Positions 51,401 to 63,075 of a stretch of DNA of 64,000 nucleotides are shown piece after piece. A program made the translations under genes and the position numbers. The number at the start of each line of letters is the position of its first letter. The first letter of the stretch is position 1. The notes below the pieces were generated by a model. The model was not told the DNA's origin. It ran no database searches and saw only the letters and a program-made list of their open reading frames with translations. The stretch comes from Scatophagus argus (lineage: Eukaryota; Chordata; Actinopteri; Scatophagidae): the NCBI RefSeq assembly GCF_020382885.2, contig NC_058506.1, positions 9,836,318 to 9,900,317 of the forward strand. The letters run 5' to 3'.

Positions 51401-54400
51401 CTGCATGTAGGGCATCATTTGGTAGTTGCTAGCCTCCAGGAGAAGGTTGACACAGGTGTTGTCCGTGCGCATAAAGTCCACTGTCTGCACATGATTGATG
51501 AGCTCCTGTGGGTTCATGAGGGGAAAGCGTATGTTCTTCATGAGCTTTGGGGCATAGTCCATACGACCGTCTTCGTATCGCAGCCAGCGGCAAGCGGCCT
51601 TGAACAGGTCTAACTCAGTGCAGTGTTTCAAGCTGTTGCTGGACAGTACAAAAGCCAGCCGCTCAAATGGTAGCTTGACAAACTCTCCCGTGCCCAGCAG
51701 CGAGGGGAAGTTCTTCAGGATGAAATTGTTGACATATTTATCAACCTCAGTGAGGTTGTACGTGTTGGCAATGCGCCCCACCTCTACACAGTTGTCGAGA
51801 GAAACCTGCAGGGAAGAGGAAATAAACATCTTGGAGAGCAGCAACTAAGACTGACAACAAATCTGAGGAATAACTGGAATGGAATGACTTTTCTCAACTT
51901 TGGAGATATTTATTAAAGAGAAAGCTCTCCTTAAATACAAGGATTTCTAATTACAAAATATCAGTTACTTAGCATTGAAGGATGCCGTCCGTTTTTAAAC
52001 TGTTGGCAAGATAAATAAGCAATCTGACAATGACAATATGGGCTCCTAGAATTACTCATTAAAAAAAAAAAACTTAATAATAATGAAAACAATTATGAGT
52101 TGTTACTTAGATTTTCTCTCCAAAAATTAATTTTAGTTACATTTTAGCCACTCCTGGAACCCACTGGCTATCATCTGATGATGATTTTGTTCTGGGGACA
52201 ATAGCCAATGTTTTGGGGGATTCTGGTGTTTGCCAAAACAGTCTGACTAGCAATATTAAGTTATTTTATCCAAGGACCTTAAACATGGCAAACATCACAT
52301 TTACAACTGGTGAAGATTACAGGAAGGCTCCGTAATGGACTCGTAACATGCAGCTTGTATGCTTACTTACCCCAGATATAAGAAAAACCTTGCAGAAATC
52401 CAGCACAGGGAGGATTTGTAAGAAGCTGGCTGCTTCAAGTGTGTCTTGCAGATTCTCCATGTTGAGTGACAACTTGGCTGTGTAAATAAAGTCAATGATT
52501 TTCTTCAGGCCTATTCGGTTGACTCCGTGAAGCTTGATGCACATTAAATCTTGTTCTTTCATTCCACCTGCATCAGGAGAGAGTTGGGGCACAAAGAAAA
52601 ACACGACACGATTCAACTTATAATCTTATTTGACTGACACTCCTGTGAGCAGCAACATCTACTTGATTTTTTTTTTTAAAAGAACTTGAAGAATAAAGCT
52701 TAGTTAACGAAGCGGAAAAATAAAGATTATTTCCTGTCGATGCATATGCCTTAAATGCCAATGACTTGTTTTCAGTGTCAAAGGACTTGTGCTCAGAGAA
52801 AGGACTGAAGGTGTTCGTCAGAATCCCATCGCTCAGCATCGACGCTGACACAGCTCCCTTATCACTAATGAGCTGTGCCTCACTCCAAGTCCACTTTCTC
52901 CCTACTTCTACTTTAACAAGCTCTTCTTCTGTTCTCACTGCACAACCTTCATCTTAAACATATATTTTAAATGCCAAATCTCCAGGCTTACTTCAACTAC
53001 TGTCATGATATGAGACCCAAAGTAACCCCACTAACTGTTCCAATGTTTAAATTCCCTTTTACTGCTCCTTATGTAAGTGTAATGCAAATAAATCTAATAC
53101 AAGATGAACACCTTGACTAACAACATATGTTACTGGCTTTCATTTAGATTTTACAATACATATTACATTTACATATTTAACAGGTTCTTTTTCAGTTCAG
53201 TTACCTTTTTGTAAACTAAAATGTTTTCTATGTATAAAAACATTTATAGTTTATCTGCTGTTGTTGAAAATATCCTTCACACACTGTAGGTGTTCAAATG
53301 TACTCAAGATTCTTCTACCTCTGCATACAGTGCATCAGGGAGGTACAACAGGCTAATAAGTTACATTTACAATCAGCACAAGTACAAAGGCACCATGAAA
53401 AACAATGCATAACAATGGCTAAAGATAAAGGGAGGATGTGGCCACAAGGTCAATTTGAGTAATTTCCCCAGAGGTAAAATGACAGTGACACAACTGTGAT
53501 TGTGTTAAAGCACTGTGATGTTCATGAATAAAAAATGAGAGCATAGTGCAAGAGCGAAGAAGAAAGAAAGCAATCAGTGCACATGTTACAGCAACACTGG
53601 TGTAAACTGGCGCCAGTAGTTTACCAGTAGCTGATCGAGCTAGTCGAGCAGATGTCCTGTTTAGGCGTGGCAGACTCACCTGTGAACATGGCTTTGAAGT
53701 AGTCGGAGGAGGAGGCCATCATGGCACGGTGTACGGGGAAAGCTTCATCGCCGTCCCCTGCCACCAGTGTGACGTCACATAGTAAACCTTCTATCCTCAG
53801 TTGGTCAAATCCCTAACAGAAGAGAGATGAATGTTACTGAGCCGAGCTCAGGGGTCCTGAATTGAACATTAGGAGCTGCAGTGACTGATTATTGATTATT
53901 CATTGCTTCTTAAACATGAGAATTTGCTGCTTTTCTTTGTTGTTTATGACAGTAAATGAAGAGCCTTTGAGTTTTGAACTGTTGGACAGAAGAAGGAATT
54001 TGAAGACGTCACTTTGTGCTCTGGGAAATTGTGATGAGCATTTTTCACAACTGTTTGACATTTCATAAACTAATCAATTAATCATGAAAATAATCTACAG
54101 AATAATCAATAGTGAAAGTAACCGTTAGCTGTTTGAGCCTAGCCGTTTTTCCTTGCCCAAACACAAACCTGAACTTCTGTGTTTCAGTGCAGATGAATCA
54201 ACACACTGTTTAGCCACAGCCTGTCAGATGTGAGCTGACGGTGTGTGACGGCCCTCTGGTCTACTTGGCCTGCCTGACTGATTGTGGGATGCTTGTTTTC
54301 TTCACTGTCTTGCATGCAACTGGTTCAGAATTATATGTCTGAAGCTGCAGCGTATTGAACTTGCGTAGGCACAGCAACATCCCAGACATACTGTACTCAC

Positions 54401-55834
54401 GACGCATTCTTCATATGTCTCCACTCATCTGCACACCTAATGTTATTGCCTTCCGTATCTTGTGTTTTTCACATTAAATGGGGAGAATGGTTACGTTAAA
54501 TGCACCCTTTGCCTCGGCCCCATTGCCAGTCATGGTTTAAGTCCTAACTAGGGATCATTTGATATGTTTTTTCCAGGTTTATATTGATACAGACTATCAG
54601 TAACGAGGTACGAGATAACGAGATATCCACATGCACCAGCTAACCGAGACTAAGTGAGTCTACTAACTAACTGCCTCAGGGTGCAAGATCAGGTCTAGAA
54701 ATATCATTATCATTCCCTTACTGTGCTCTGACACCAAAAGATATATGTGCAGCAAAAGCAGCCAACAGCCATTCATTTTCAATGAGAGCAGTGACGAGGG
54801 GCGCACAGCACAACGCCAACCGCCACTACAACAACTTCAGGTTCTGATCCTAAAGCAGCCACAGAGTGCAGGAAGGGTACAGTATGGTTATGTAAACTGA
54901 AATCCATAACTCTTTTTTTTAATTTCTTTCATAATTCCTGACGCTGATTCCTACTTTACTGTCATATATCTATTTTATATCATTATTAACTTTTCATGCT
55001 CTGCCACTGATAGATAATTTAGCTCTCTCTTACAAGAGAGCTGTTCTTTTTGTGAGATGATGAGATGTAGTAGAAGAAGATGATGTAGAAGTTTGATACA
55101 CTTCAGGGAGAGAATACTTTGTTCTTTATCAACACAGTTTTATGTGCTTTGGTTGTTGAAGCCACTACTTCAAATGTGCACATTTCTGGGGAGAAAGTAG
55201 GTCACTACAACAACTTATTGACTTCAATCAATGTCTTTCTCTTACATTCTCGATCAGCAGAATTTCATAATATTCTTGTTGTTCTCACACTTCATATCAA
55301 ATTACACAGGAACCATATCCTGTATATCCAAATATAAATGCTTTTGGTTAATCATAGGAATATTATACGAGCTATTAAATTGTATCCTGTAACTCCTTTC
55401 ACAAACTCTTTCCACAGTTTTGATTTTGTAGCGAGGATGGTTTTTAAGCTGCAAAGAAATTCAACTAGGACAGATTTTCCAGTTTGTAGTGTCGTAGTAG
55501 GCCTAGATAAACTTGGAGTTTAATCTAATCTCAAATGATAAGAAATATGAATCACTGTTAAGCCAGCCAGTAATCAGCACATTTTTTATACACAGAGATA
55601 CATTGCATACAATATTGACAACATCTCTAAAGAAACAGGACACTACATTCACTTCTTTGTAATACATTGTCCCTACATGTGTGAACTCTCACCTGAAGAA
55701 CCACTGAGCTGTGTGTGTTGCTTGTGAAAAATCGAGTGTTTCCTGTCTTTGATGCCTGTAGGTGAGCAGAGATGCCCATATCACCATAGCCCAGAGCAAC
55801 TTTCATGTGAGCGTCGTCGTCCTCCACGAGGGAT
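41998..55834 (-). CDS. klhl13: Kelch-like protein 13, CUL3 ubiquitin ligase adaptor (six coding exons)
   Basis: KLHL13 pairs with KLHL9 and CUL3 in a ubiquitin ligase that removes Aurora B from mitotic chromosomes. Joining 55834-55693, 53812-53680, 52567-52371, 51805-51010, 47862-47749 and 42485-41998 keeps one frame with GT/AG borders. From the Met at 55806 it gives 613 residues, close to the family length. A BTB domain lies at about 39-148 ([34 protein letters not shown]). A BACK domain is at about 150-260 ([27 protein letters not shown]). Kelch repeats from about 300 carry GG pairs (YVVGG, YAVGG, YISGG, YVIGG, YVVGG). It ends [11 protein letters not shown] then [14 protein letters not shown] before the Met matches KLHL13 isoforms (SLVEEEDQHMK), so translation may begin further upstream. 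KLHL9 is the closest alternative, but mammalian KLHL9 is intronless. Confidence 0.94.
42486..47748 (-). other. klhl13: klhl13 intron before the last coding exon (5.3 kb)
   Basis: No nested gene is supported. A near-consensus CTCF-like word (CCACCAGAGAGCA, one mismatch) lies at 44923-44935, and TATCAG-rich words near 44990-45010 may be repeat-derived. A GTGC/GTGT-rich simple tract lies at about 46732-46760. Confidence 0.6.
47749..47862 (-). CDS. klhl13: klhl13 exon, one Kelch repeat
   Basis: It encodes [20 protein letters not shown] and then [15 protein letters not shown]. The acceptor is TTCTTCAAG and the donor TTTCAG|GTAAGT, phase 1. [12 protein letters not shown] follows KLHL13 rather than KLHL9 (RMNEWSYVAK, as I recall). 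Confidence 0.93.
47863..51009 (-). other. klhl13: klhl13 intron between Kelch exons (3.1 kb)
   Basis: A/T-rich intron with A-runs near 50300 and 50555. No coding exon or clear repeat family was recognised in it. Confidence 0.65.
51010..51805 (-). CDS. klhl13: klhl13 exon, BACK domain and first Kelch repeats
   Basis: This is the longest exon, 796 bases. It encodes [18 protein letters not shown] through the BACK domain and the first two Kelch blades ([35 protein letters not shown]). The donor is CTCG|GTGAGT, phase 1. Confidence 0.95.
51806..52370 (-). other. klhl13: klhl13 intron between BTB and BACK exons
   Basis: A 565-base A/T-rich intron in which nothing further was recognised. Confidence 0.8.
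52371..52567 (-). CDS. klhl13: klhl13 exon, second half of BTB
   Basis: It encodes [20 protein letters not shown], then [15 protein letters not shown] and [18 protein letters not shown]. The acceptor is CTGATGCAG and the donor GGG|GTAAGT, phase 0. Confidence 0.94.
52568..53679 (-). other. klhl13: klhl13 intron within the BTB domain
   Basis: A 1.1 kb A/T-rich intron in which nothing further was recognised. Confidence 0.8.
53680..53812 (-). CDS. klhl13: klhl13 exon, first half of BTB
   Basis: It encodes [20 protein letters not shown], then [20 protein letters not shown] and FTG. The acceptor is TCTGTTAG and the donor ACAG|GTGAGT, phase 1. The exon is only 133 bases. Confidence 0.93.
53813..55692 (-). 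other. klhl13: klhl13 intron upstream of the BTB exon
   Basis: A 1.9 kb intron carrying a recognisable dispersed repeat at 53873-54129; the rest is unassigned. Confidence 0.75.
53873..54129 (+). repeat. Degraded fish dispersed repeat (TAATCAATTAATC family)
   Basis: GAAGACGTCACTTTGTGCTC and TGGGAAATTGTGATG are followed by ACTAATCAATTAATCATGAA and AATAATCAATAGTG. This order is that of a very common teleost interspersed repeat as I recall it. It lies inside a klhl13 intron. Confidence 0.6.
55693..55834 (-). CDS. klhl13: klhl13 exon with [17 protein letters not shown]
   Basis: The acceptor AATAG at 55839-55835 follows a 14-base C run (minus strand), and the donor is CAG|GTGAGA, phase 0. The exon begins with the third base of a codon, then SLVEDDDAH before Met 55806-55804, so a coding exon may exist upstream. 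It ends [13 protein letters not shown], strongly conserved in KLHL9/13. Confidence 0.9.
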
Positions 55835-56529
55835 CTATTGGGGGGGGGGGGGGAATGAAAAGAGGTTTTTACTTCAAAAAGAAAGAGTAGCAAAAACATG
55901 TGTGTCTCTCTCACTTTAGCTGATTCAAAGTAGGACAGGTGAGTTTTCAAAGTGACACTACATAAGGACATGGTGGTGGTAGCCTAATTGTTAGACAAAT
56001 TGTCATCTAAAAGTTGCAGGTCTGTAAGCCTGGAACAGCTGGGGAAAACAGTCCAGGGAAGAGACAAAAGCATAATCCGCCCTTCCCAAAGTGCCTTCGG
56101 GCAGGAAACCGAACTCTGCTGAGGTCACTCAGTGGCCTTAAATACAATTAGCTGCTTCCATATTTGATTTTGTGTGCTACTGTAAAACTAAATCAACTCT
56201 GAAAATACGTTTCCATTTTAAAGACTGCCTGCGGTATCTGTTAAAGCACATCTTGCATTTGGAGCTCAGGACAGATTAAATAACATTAGCTGGCAGACAT
56301 CGTACTCCATGATATCAGTGATGAATATGACTCTTATCTATGTTTATTTGGAAGTCAAAAGTCCCAGCTGTAAAATGTGAGAGGCTGACACTAAATAAAA
56401 CTACAGTAACTGCTTTGTATCTGCGGTTAAGTTGTGCCAATATACCATGTGTGCAAACAAATTCTAAGCCCACTGAGCATAAACACAAAAACTTTTATTT
56501 GTTTCTAATACACTGAAAATGTGTTGCCA

Positions 56530-56700
56530 CACCACCAGTGGGGGATGGGGGTTGGTGATGTTAGTTGGTTAGTCAGTATGCCCATTCAGCAGTTTGATCC
56601 AAAGCAAGATATCTCACCAGCTGGCCAACGTGTCATGAAATCTGGCATGAATATTCATGTTTCTCAGAAGATGACCAGTCCCAATACAGATCATGTCTTT
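56530..56700 (-). repeat. Degraded fish repeat, copy 3 (same family, inverted)
   Basis: TTTGATCCAAAGCAAGATATC, GTCATGAAATCTGGCATGA and CATGTTTCTCAGAAGATGA read as the reverse complement of the copies at 12793 and 39130. It is well degraded. Confidence 0.45.
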
Positions 56701-56820
56701 AATCTAGAGCCAGCATCAGGTCAAAAACTATTTCACGGATATTCGTTGTCATGGAATGACTCATGGTATTTCAGTGAGACCTTGACCTTTAATTTGAAGT
56801 CACAATTGACCATTTAAACA

Positions 56821-56905
56821 GCTGCCATCAGTGTGGGTGTGCGTGGCAAATTGTAGAATGCTTTGGATAAAGCCATGTATAAAAGCCATTTACTGCTATA
56901 ATATG
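56821..56905 (+). repeat. Degraded fish repeat tail (GCTTTGGATAAA... type)
   Basis: GCCATCAGTGTGGGTGTG, GAATGCTTTGGATAAAGCC and TATAAAAGCCATTTAC match the end of a common teleost interspersed repeat. Confidence 0.45.
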
Positions 56906-59900
56906 AAATATGAAAATATAAAAAGCAACACATTCATGCTCCTTGGACGATGAACCATTTCCATTTTGGAGCACATGAAGGAGCCATCAAAATTTTAATA
57001 ACCTCATGGCCTTTCATGACCAGATGTGTTTACATGATAGTGTTAAAATGAGCACAGTGGCCTCTACGGAGACACCAAGAGGGCCTTAAGACCCAAGGCA
57101 TAAAAGGTGGATCACAGAGAAGGATCATTAATTCAAATTATTTACAAAATTAACTAAGAAGGTGAACGTGAAATTACTCATTTTAAATTAATGCTCTGCT
57201 AGGAGTTTTTTTTTGCAATGAACTAAAACTAAAGTTATTGCAGAGGCCTATTGACAAATAGACCTTAATGCTGTACAGGTAGTGCTTTGACTCTAGCAGG
57301 AAATTGATGGATGTGTGGAATAAATTGCACAGAGAGATGATGCATCACATAGCTGAGATAAATGAGGACACGAAATCAAAGAATTTTGAAATGTCCTGCA
57401 CAGCCCTGAAAAGAACATTAGTTTTCAGACAGCAGTGAATAAAACATTAAAACCACAGTAAATATGCAAACATTATATCTGAGTTTTCTGGGAGAAAATA
57501 ATAATAACTTTGGAGACAAAACTCTGCTAATGATGACTGAAGTAAATTAACATCTGTGTGCCAAAACGTGTATTCGATTTATAATCCAGAGATTCTACAC
57601 AAAAGCTCGACTCTGTTGAGACTTTAATAGCCTAAGGACAAACTCTGCTCTGTGGGAACATGATATATTAGTGTTTCTCATCTGTATAGCCCAATTCTTA
57701 AGCTATTCCTGTGCTCCAGGACAGTCTGACTGAAACGTAACGTAAAGTCCCTAACTGCTCCCCCGAGAATGAATGCGAAAAGATGGCAAGTGTGACTCAG
57801 AGCCCCAAGGGGAATACTCTGGGGATTTGGGTACATTTTGTGCTGACAAAACTGACATTAGAGATTGAAGCTCATTCAACAGCCAGCTAAGCATTTGTCA
57901 TCTGCTATCAAACAGCATGACCATCTCTAAAGGTTACATCACAAGTAAACAATGTTAACTGCACTGCTTTGACTTAGATCCCCACCTCCATTGCACCTTA
58001 TTTCAAAACTGAGATTGCTGCTGTTATTTAAAAAAAAAAAACAAACAAACAAAAGCTGGCCTTGGTCTTGAGAGTGCTTTTTGTTAAACAACAGACTAAG
58101 AAGCAATCAATGTCTTACAGCATTTTTAGAAAAGCGAGAGTTCGGGGAGGTCATTATTTTTTAAGATAATGAAGCTAATGTAACACAAAAAGGAATGGCT
58201 TGTGACTGATATTAATGGGGGCAGGTTGTGTCAACAAGCCCCATAACCTGTTTCGCTTTCAGTGACAGCCGATGCACAGACACACCACAGAAGATCTGCC
58301 CCTCACACACTGAATGAAAACGGAGTTACAACTATTTCCCATGCAATATACAGAGATGAGTCAATGAGTGCGGCATCTGAGACTTAAAAGCTGTTCATTT
58401 TTCAGATGAAGACTGGCCTGGTTTTGATAAAATATTCTTTTACAAAAACGTCTGGCTCAGCATGGCAGCAAATTTGGGTCTTTAAACAGGCCCATGAGCA
58501 GCAGGCAGTGCTTGTCAGATGTAAAAGACTAATGGTTTTTGGGTGGACTATTTATATAATGAAGCAATTCCAACTCTTTGCATGTATTGTCACTTGATTT
58601 TTTTGTAGTTAGCAGAGTGGTTTTAACATTTGTAAGCCAGTGTTCCCCCTGTGCTTTGAGGGGGACAACATTTCTCAATAAGATATAGGTTTTAGATGTA
58701 CTTAAAATGCTTGGCAGGCTACCATCAAAGTCACGCAACACTTCACAGTGACATTCAAACAACATGAATGTGAAGATGGGCGCATTTAATATTCTTTTCA
58801 GGTGCAGCAGGACGAACATACCAACAATAAAGAACTTTGAATACAATTTAAAAATGGATTGTGGAGATTCTGATATTAAATTAGTGTCACTGCAATAGGA
58901 CACATCTAGACAGAAATTTGGCCACGAGAGCTCGGAATAAGATTAAACTAATGGCTGAATCAATATTCTGTGGCAAGTTAATGATATTAAGGATTTCTAT
59001 TGTTTCTACCTAAAGGCTGACGTCTATCTATCTGCAATGAGATTAACAACAACAGCAATCGGAGGGGACAAATAAACTTGCAACCATGTCCAACACAGCC
59101 CTCCATAACTTGGTAGAACAAAGCTTTAACTGGCATTTCCATGTTAGGGTCTATGACTGCTGGTCTTGTGCTTTTGGTTTGTGAAGAAAAAACCCCCAAA
59201 ATAAAACAAAGGTATGAAATAGAAGAGGAACCTTCATCTTTAGACTGCTTTGTTCCTATACGGAGGGTGGAAGAGGGTTCCTTTGAAGTTCACAGTGTGA
59301 AACTGACAGGCTTTTAATAATTAGCGATAAAGAAACTATTGCACAGTGATTGATAAACTTTCCAGAGTGAATGAGAATGCCGGGAGTTGCTCTCTCTTGT
59401 TCAGTTTGCAGTACGAAAAAATTATAACCAAAAAAAGAACATCATGCTGGAAATGCATAATAACATTCATGTGCAAAGTTGTGAGTCACAGTTGCCTGAG
59501 GTCACTTGGAGGTGAAAAAAAAGTTTATCTCCATCAATACAGATATGGCAGCGCTGCTTTGGCTGCATAATATGGTTAGAAAGGTCAGTGAGGCTAAAAA
59601 GTCTTAATCTTGCTGGAAAAAAAAAAAAAGAGTTCTTGTCCACTTTCTTGACTGAATTGTGAGATGAAAACTTCCCTTCTCCCTTCTTCTCAAACAAACT
59701 TCACTTTATGGCTGTGATCCTCTGAGCCGACCTCAAAGCCGACAAAGGCGGGCTGATCAAACGGATTGTGTCACCTCCCGTCGCCTCACATCTTCGCACT
59801 TAAACACACCACAAAGACTTCAGCTGACTAACAGTCAACCGCAGTCTTTTTTCAAGACTATAACGATTAGATCAGAGACATTCGGGGTATATGATGAGAA

Positions 59901-61930
59901 ACATTAAGCGAAGGTCAGGTGGAATCTAAATGTCATTCCCTGCACATGCTGTACAAGATCTGAGGAGCCGGTAGGAAGACAAATGAAGACACAACAACAA
60001 AGACAAGTTCTCTGCTACCACAATATGTATGAAAAATAGATACAACTCTATGATCTAGGCTATGCATGCTTGAAAGTCTATTACATAGAAATCCTGAGGC
60101 TTGATACTTAAATACGGTGTTATTTTCAAAACGACGATGAGAAAGGATGGGATCGGCACAAGGAGATGATCATGGATCCAGTTTGGTAGGAATTCATGAA
60201 CACTACCACTAAACACTGAGAAAGTGGCAGGGCTTCAACAGTGGTCACAGTCACACTGACACACGGCACAGGAAATGTACTGGTACATTTACCCCGTCAG
60301 GTGGTAAGTCGGACAGGCAGCGAGGAGAGAGTGGGTTGTCCAAACCACAAAGGAGTGTTGGTGGCTGCCGGAACGAAACAAAGAAGACAACAGCTACAGC
60401 ATCCCACATAAAAGTTCTGCTCTTAGCAAAGGCATCAGTGAACAGAGGGACCAAATCTCTGTGGCATTTTTGAAGACATTTTTGACTAAAGCATTACCGC
60501 AGCTCAGCACTGACCAAGACCATTTGTTAAACATCAAAGAATCACAAAATATTAGCCTGTCAAATGCCTATTATTGGCTTATTTTTGGTCAGTTTTATGT
60601 CCATTATTTTATTTTTCTTTTTAAATTCTAAAAAATAAAAAAAAAGGTGAATATGATGATAAAAACTAAGTTGACCATTCAGTTAAATTGATCAAAACAG
60701 TGAATTTACTAAACCACATCTAAAAAGCTTTTATCAGTTTAACATTTCACAAATATCACAGTTAAATTTGATAGGCACAATGCTACAGGGTTTTCACAAA
60801 ATCAAGAGGAACTGAATATAAAACCTCAGATCAAAAGATAAATACTGCGTATCTCCTATAGGATGGACTGTTAGGAGGAATTAAAATGATCACAAAAAGC
60901 TCCAATTTCATCTGTTTTTCATCAAACACATCAAACAAATACACACCAATGATCGCAGGTCAGATCTGAAGTGATAAATTATGGAAGTGGGTTCAAAAGC
61001 CCAATGCTTACACATTATATCTTAAGATTCTCAGCAGGATAATTAAAATGTGGTAGTATCTTTCTACTAGTACCAACAAAAAGCAAGACCTGCAATTAGT
61101 TCAGACTGCAGCAACTTCTCATGTTGACACTGGAGACCATTTCGCTCTCACAGCCTCATCCATTTCATTTCGTTACTTCTGACAAGAAACACCAGATAAA
61201 ACAGTGGTAACAATGGAAATGACAAATAACAGGAATGTTATGCAAGAGATCCTATTTTCAGGTCAGTGACAGTTAGAACTATCTTTATTTGCACCTATTT
61301 AGATTTTGAACAGGACTAGGAGAAAGACAGGGTCAGAAGAAATCTCAAGAAGCAGAGGAGGAAGTTGGAGGACTGAAAAAAAGTAAGAAAGAGACAAGGA
61401 TGGCAGTCTATATAGTGCCATGTCATTGGAAAGCTTAAAAACATCCTACCACAAGTGACAGTTCAGGAAGCTCATGTCAACATGGCGTTTTCCCTGGGAT
61501 GACACTGGAAGGGTCTTAAAAGATTAATGAGTATAGCTTTGCTGCCTAGTCCCACTTAGTGCTACATTGATAGAAACTTCATTAATCTCATCTATTTCAG
61601 GTTCTGATCATCTGAAGGGTTAATGTCATCATTTCTGGAACAAAATATCAAGAGACAAAAAGAAAAAATCCCAAATAAGGTGCGTGTATCGCTAATTAAA
61701 AATTGATTGCAGCCCACTTTTCTTGGGCTCATTTTGGTACAAAATGCATTACACAGGCATTTTCATAAGTTTCATAAAACTTTGCAAGTTGCTTACTAGT
61801 ACATCAGATTAAAGTGATGTACAGGTGCGTGTACAGGCATGCAGGAAGAGCCTGAGAGCAAAAAAAGACAGACAATGATGCAGCAGGGGAGTTGGCAGAG
61901 CAGCAAGAAAAGAGCAACACCATCATCTTT

Positions 61931-61950
61931 ATATTATATATATATATATT
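61931..61950 (+). repeat. (TA)n tract
   Basis: A short TA dinucleotide run in the region upstream of klhl13. Confidence 0.85.
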
Positions 61951-62654
61951 TGTGAAACAATACCTGTGCCCTATTGACAAAAAGATCACAAGACTCCTAC
62001 GATCTAGCTGGTGTTCTCAGAACAGGCACTCCAGCAGCTGAATCTGAACCACTCACATAGAAAATAGAAAGGCAGAAGAGAAGGTGACAAGGTGCATGAA
62101 AACAAAACAAGGACATCTCTCTGAAATCCTCTGATGTGATGACAGTGGAGTCAGGAGGGAAATCCCTATTTGTCCTGGCAAGCAAAGCAATGACATAACA
62201 GACACCTATACTGAGAAGATATCTCAATCACCGAGCACAGTAATGCAATAAAGCTACATGATGCTGAACACCTTCTATTCCTTGTGATGCAGTAATGCTC
62301 AATACTGTTTGTGGAGGTGCAGGAAATAGAAACCCCTCTATGTGATGCCATTTGTGCGATACATTTCACTTTCATAAAACTTGGTGTTAAATTGACTTTG
62401 ATAGTGATAAAAAAAATTTCAAACAATATAACGCAACATTACACATCAGTATACGTCCACAGCCTCAAACAATACCTTGGCAACAATGATACACAAGCAA
62501 TACAGTGCTGTGATAGCAGCATTATTAAACTGAAGCACAATTTGCAAATGCACAGTATGGTGTCACCTGGATTTCTAATATTGCTGATTTTGTCTGTGGA
62601 TGTCATTTAAAAAAATAATTTGCATTCTTATTCGTATATATGAAGTTCTGAACA

Positions 62655-63075
62655 TTAAAGGTATAGCTCAGGTTTTTTTGAAGTGGGGTTGCAGGGGAGT
62701 GTAGTGGGGAGGTAGTTATCCACAGTCAGAACAATGCCTACAGTCTATGACAATCAGCACATCCCCAGTTTAGAGAAGCAGCAGGAGTACCGGTGTAGGA
62801 AGCTTAACAATGTACTGCTGTGGAACTGAAGCCCTTATATCGTATTCTCTCTCCAAAGCACCAGACTGTTTGACAGAAACAGTAATTTTACCCCAAAGAA
62901 CACAGGAGTTGTGGGTCTACCGCTGCCTTGATTGATTAGTTTGTTTTTGTTATTGTGCAACTTTGCCAAATCTGAACTAACCATAATGCGGAAGTCATAC
63001 ACTAAACCAAAGTGCTTGGTGTCTATGGGGAGAGCTTCCTCACAAAAAAAATGGTTGTTTGATACCAAAGTAAAG
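62655..63075 (+). repeat. Degraded fish dispersed repeat (TTTGAAGTGGGGTTG family)
   Basis: TTTTTTGAAGTGGGGTTG, GTTATCCACAGTCAGAACA, CCCCAGTTTAGAGAAGCAG, CAATGTACTGCTGTGGA and a distal A-rich end follow the order of an abundant percomorph repeat I recognise. No coding sequence is present. Confidence 0.55.

Noticed and set aside
60251..60454. Possible klhl13 5' exon (minus-strand ORF containing MWDAV)
   Set aside because: The likeness to KLHL13 N-terminal isoforms is too slight and no in-phase donor could be confirmed.
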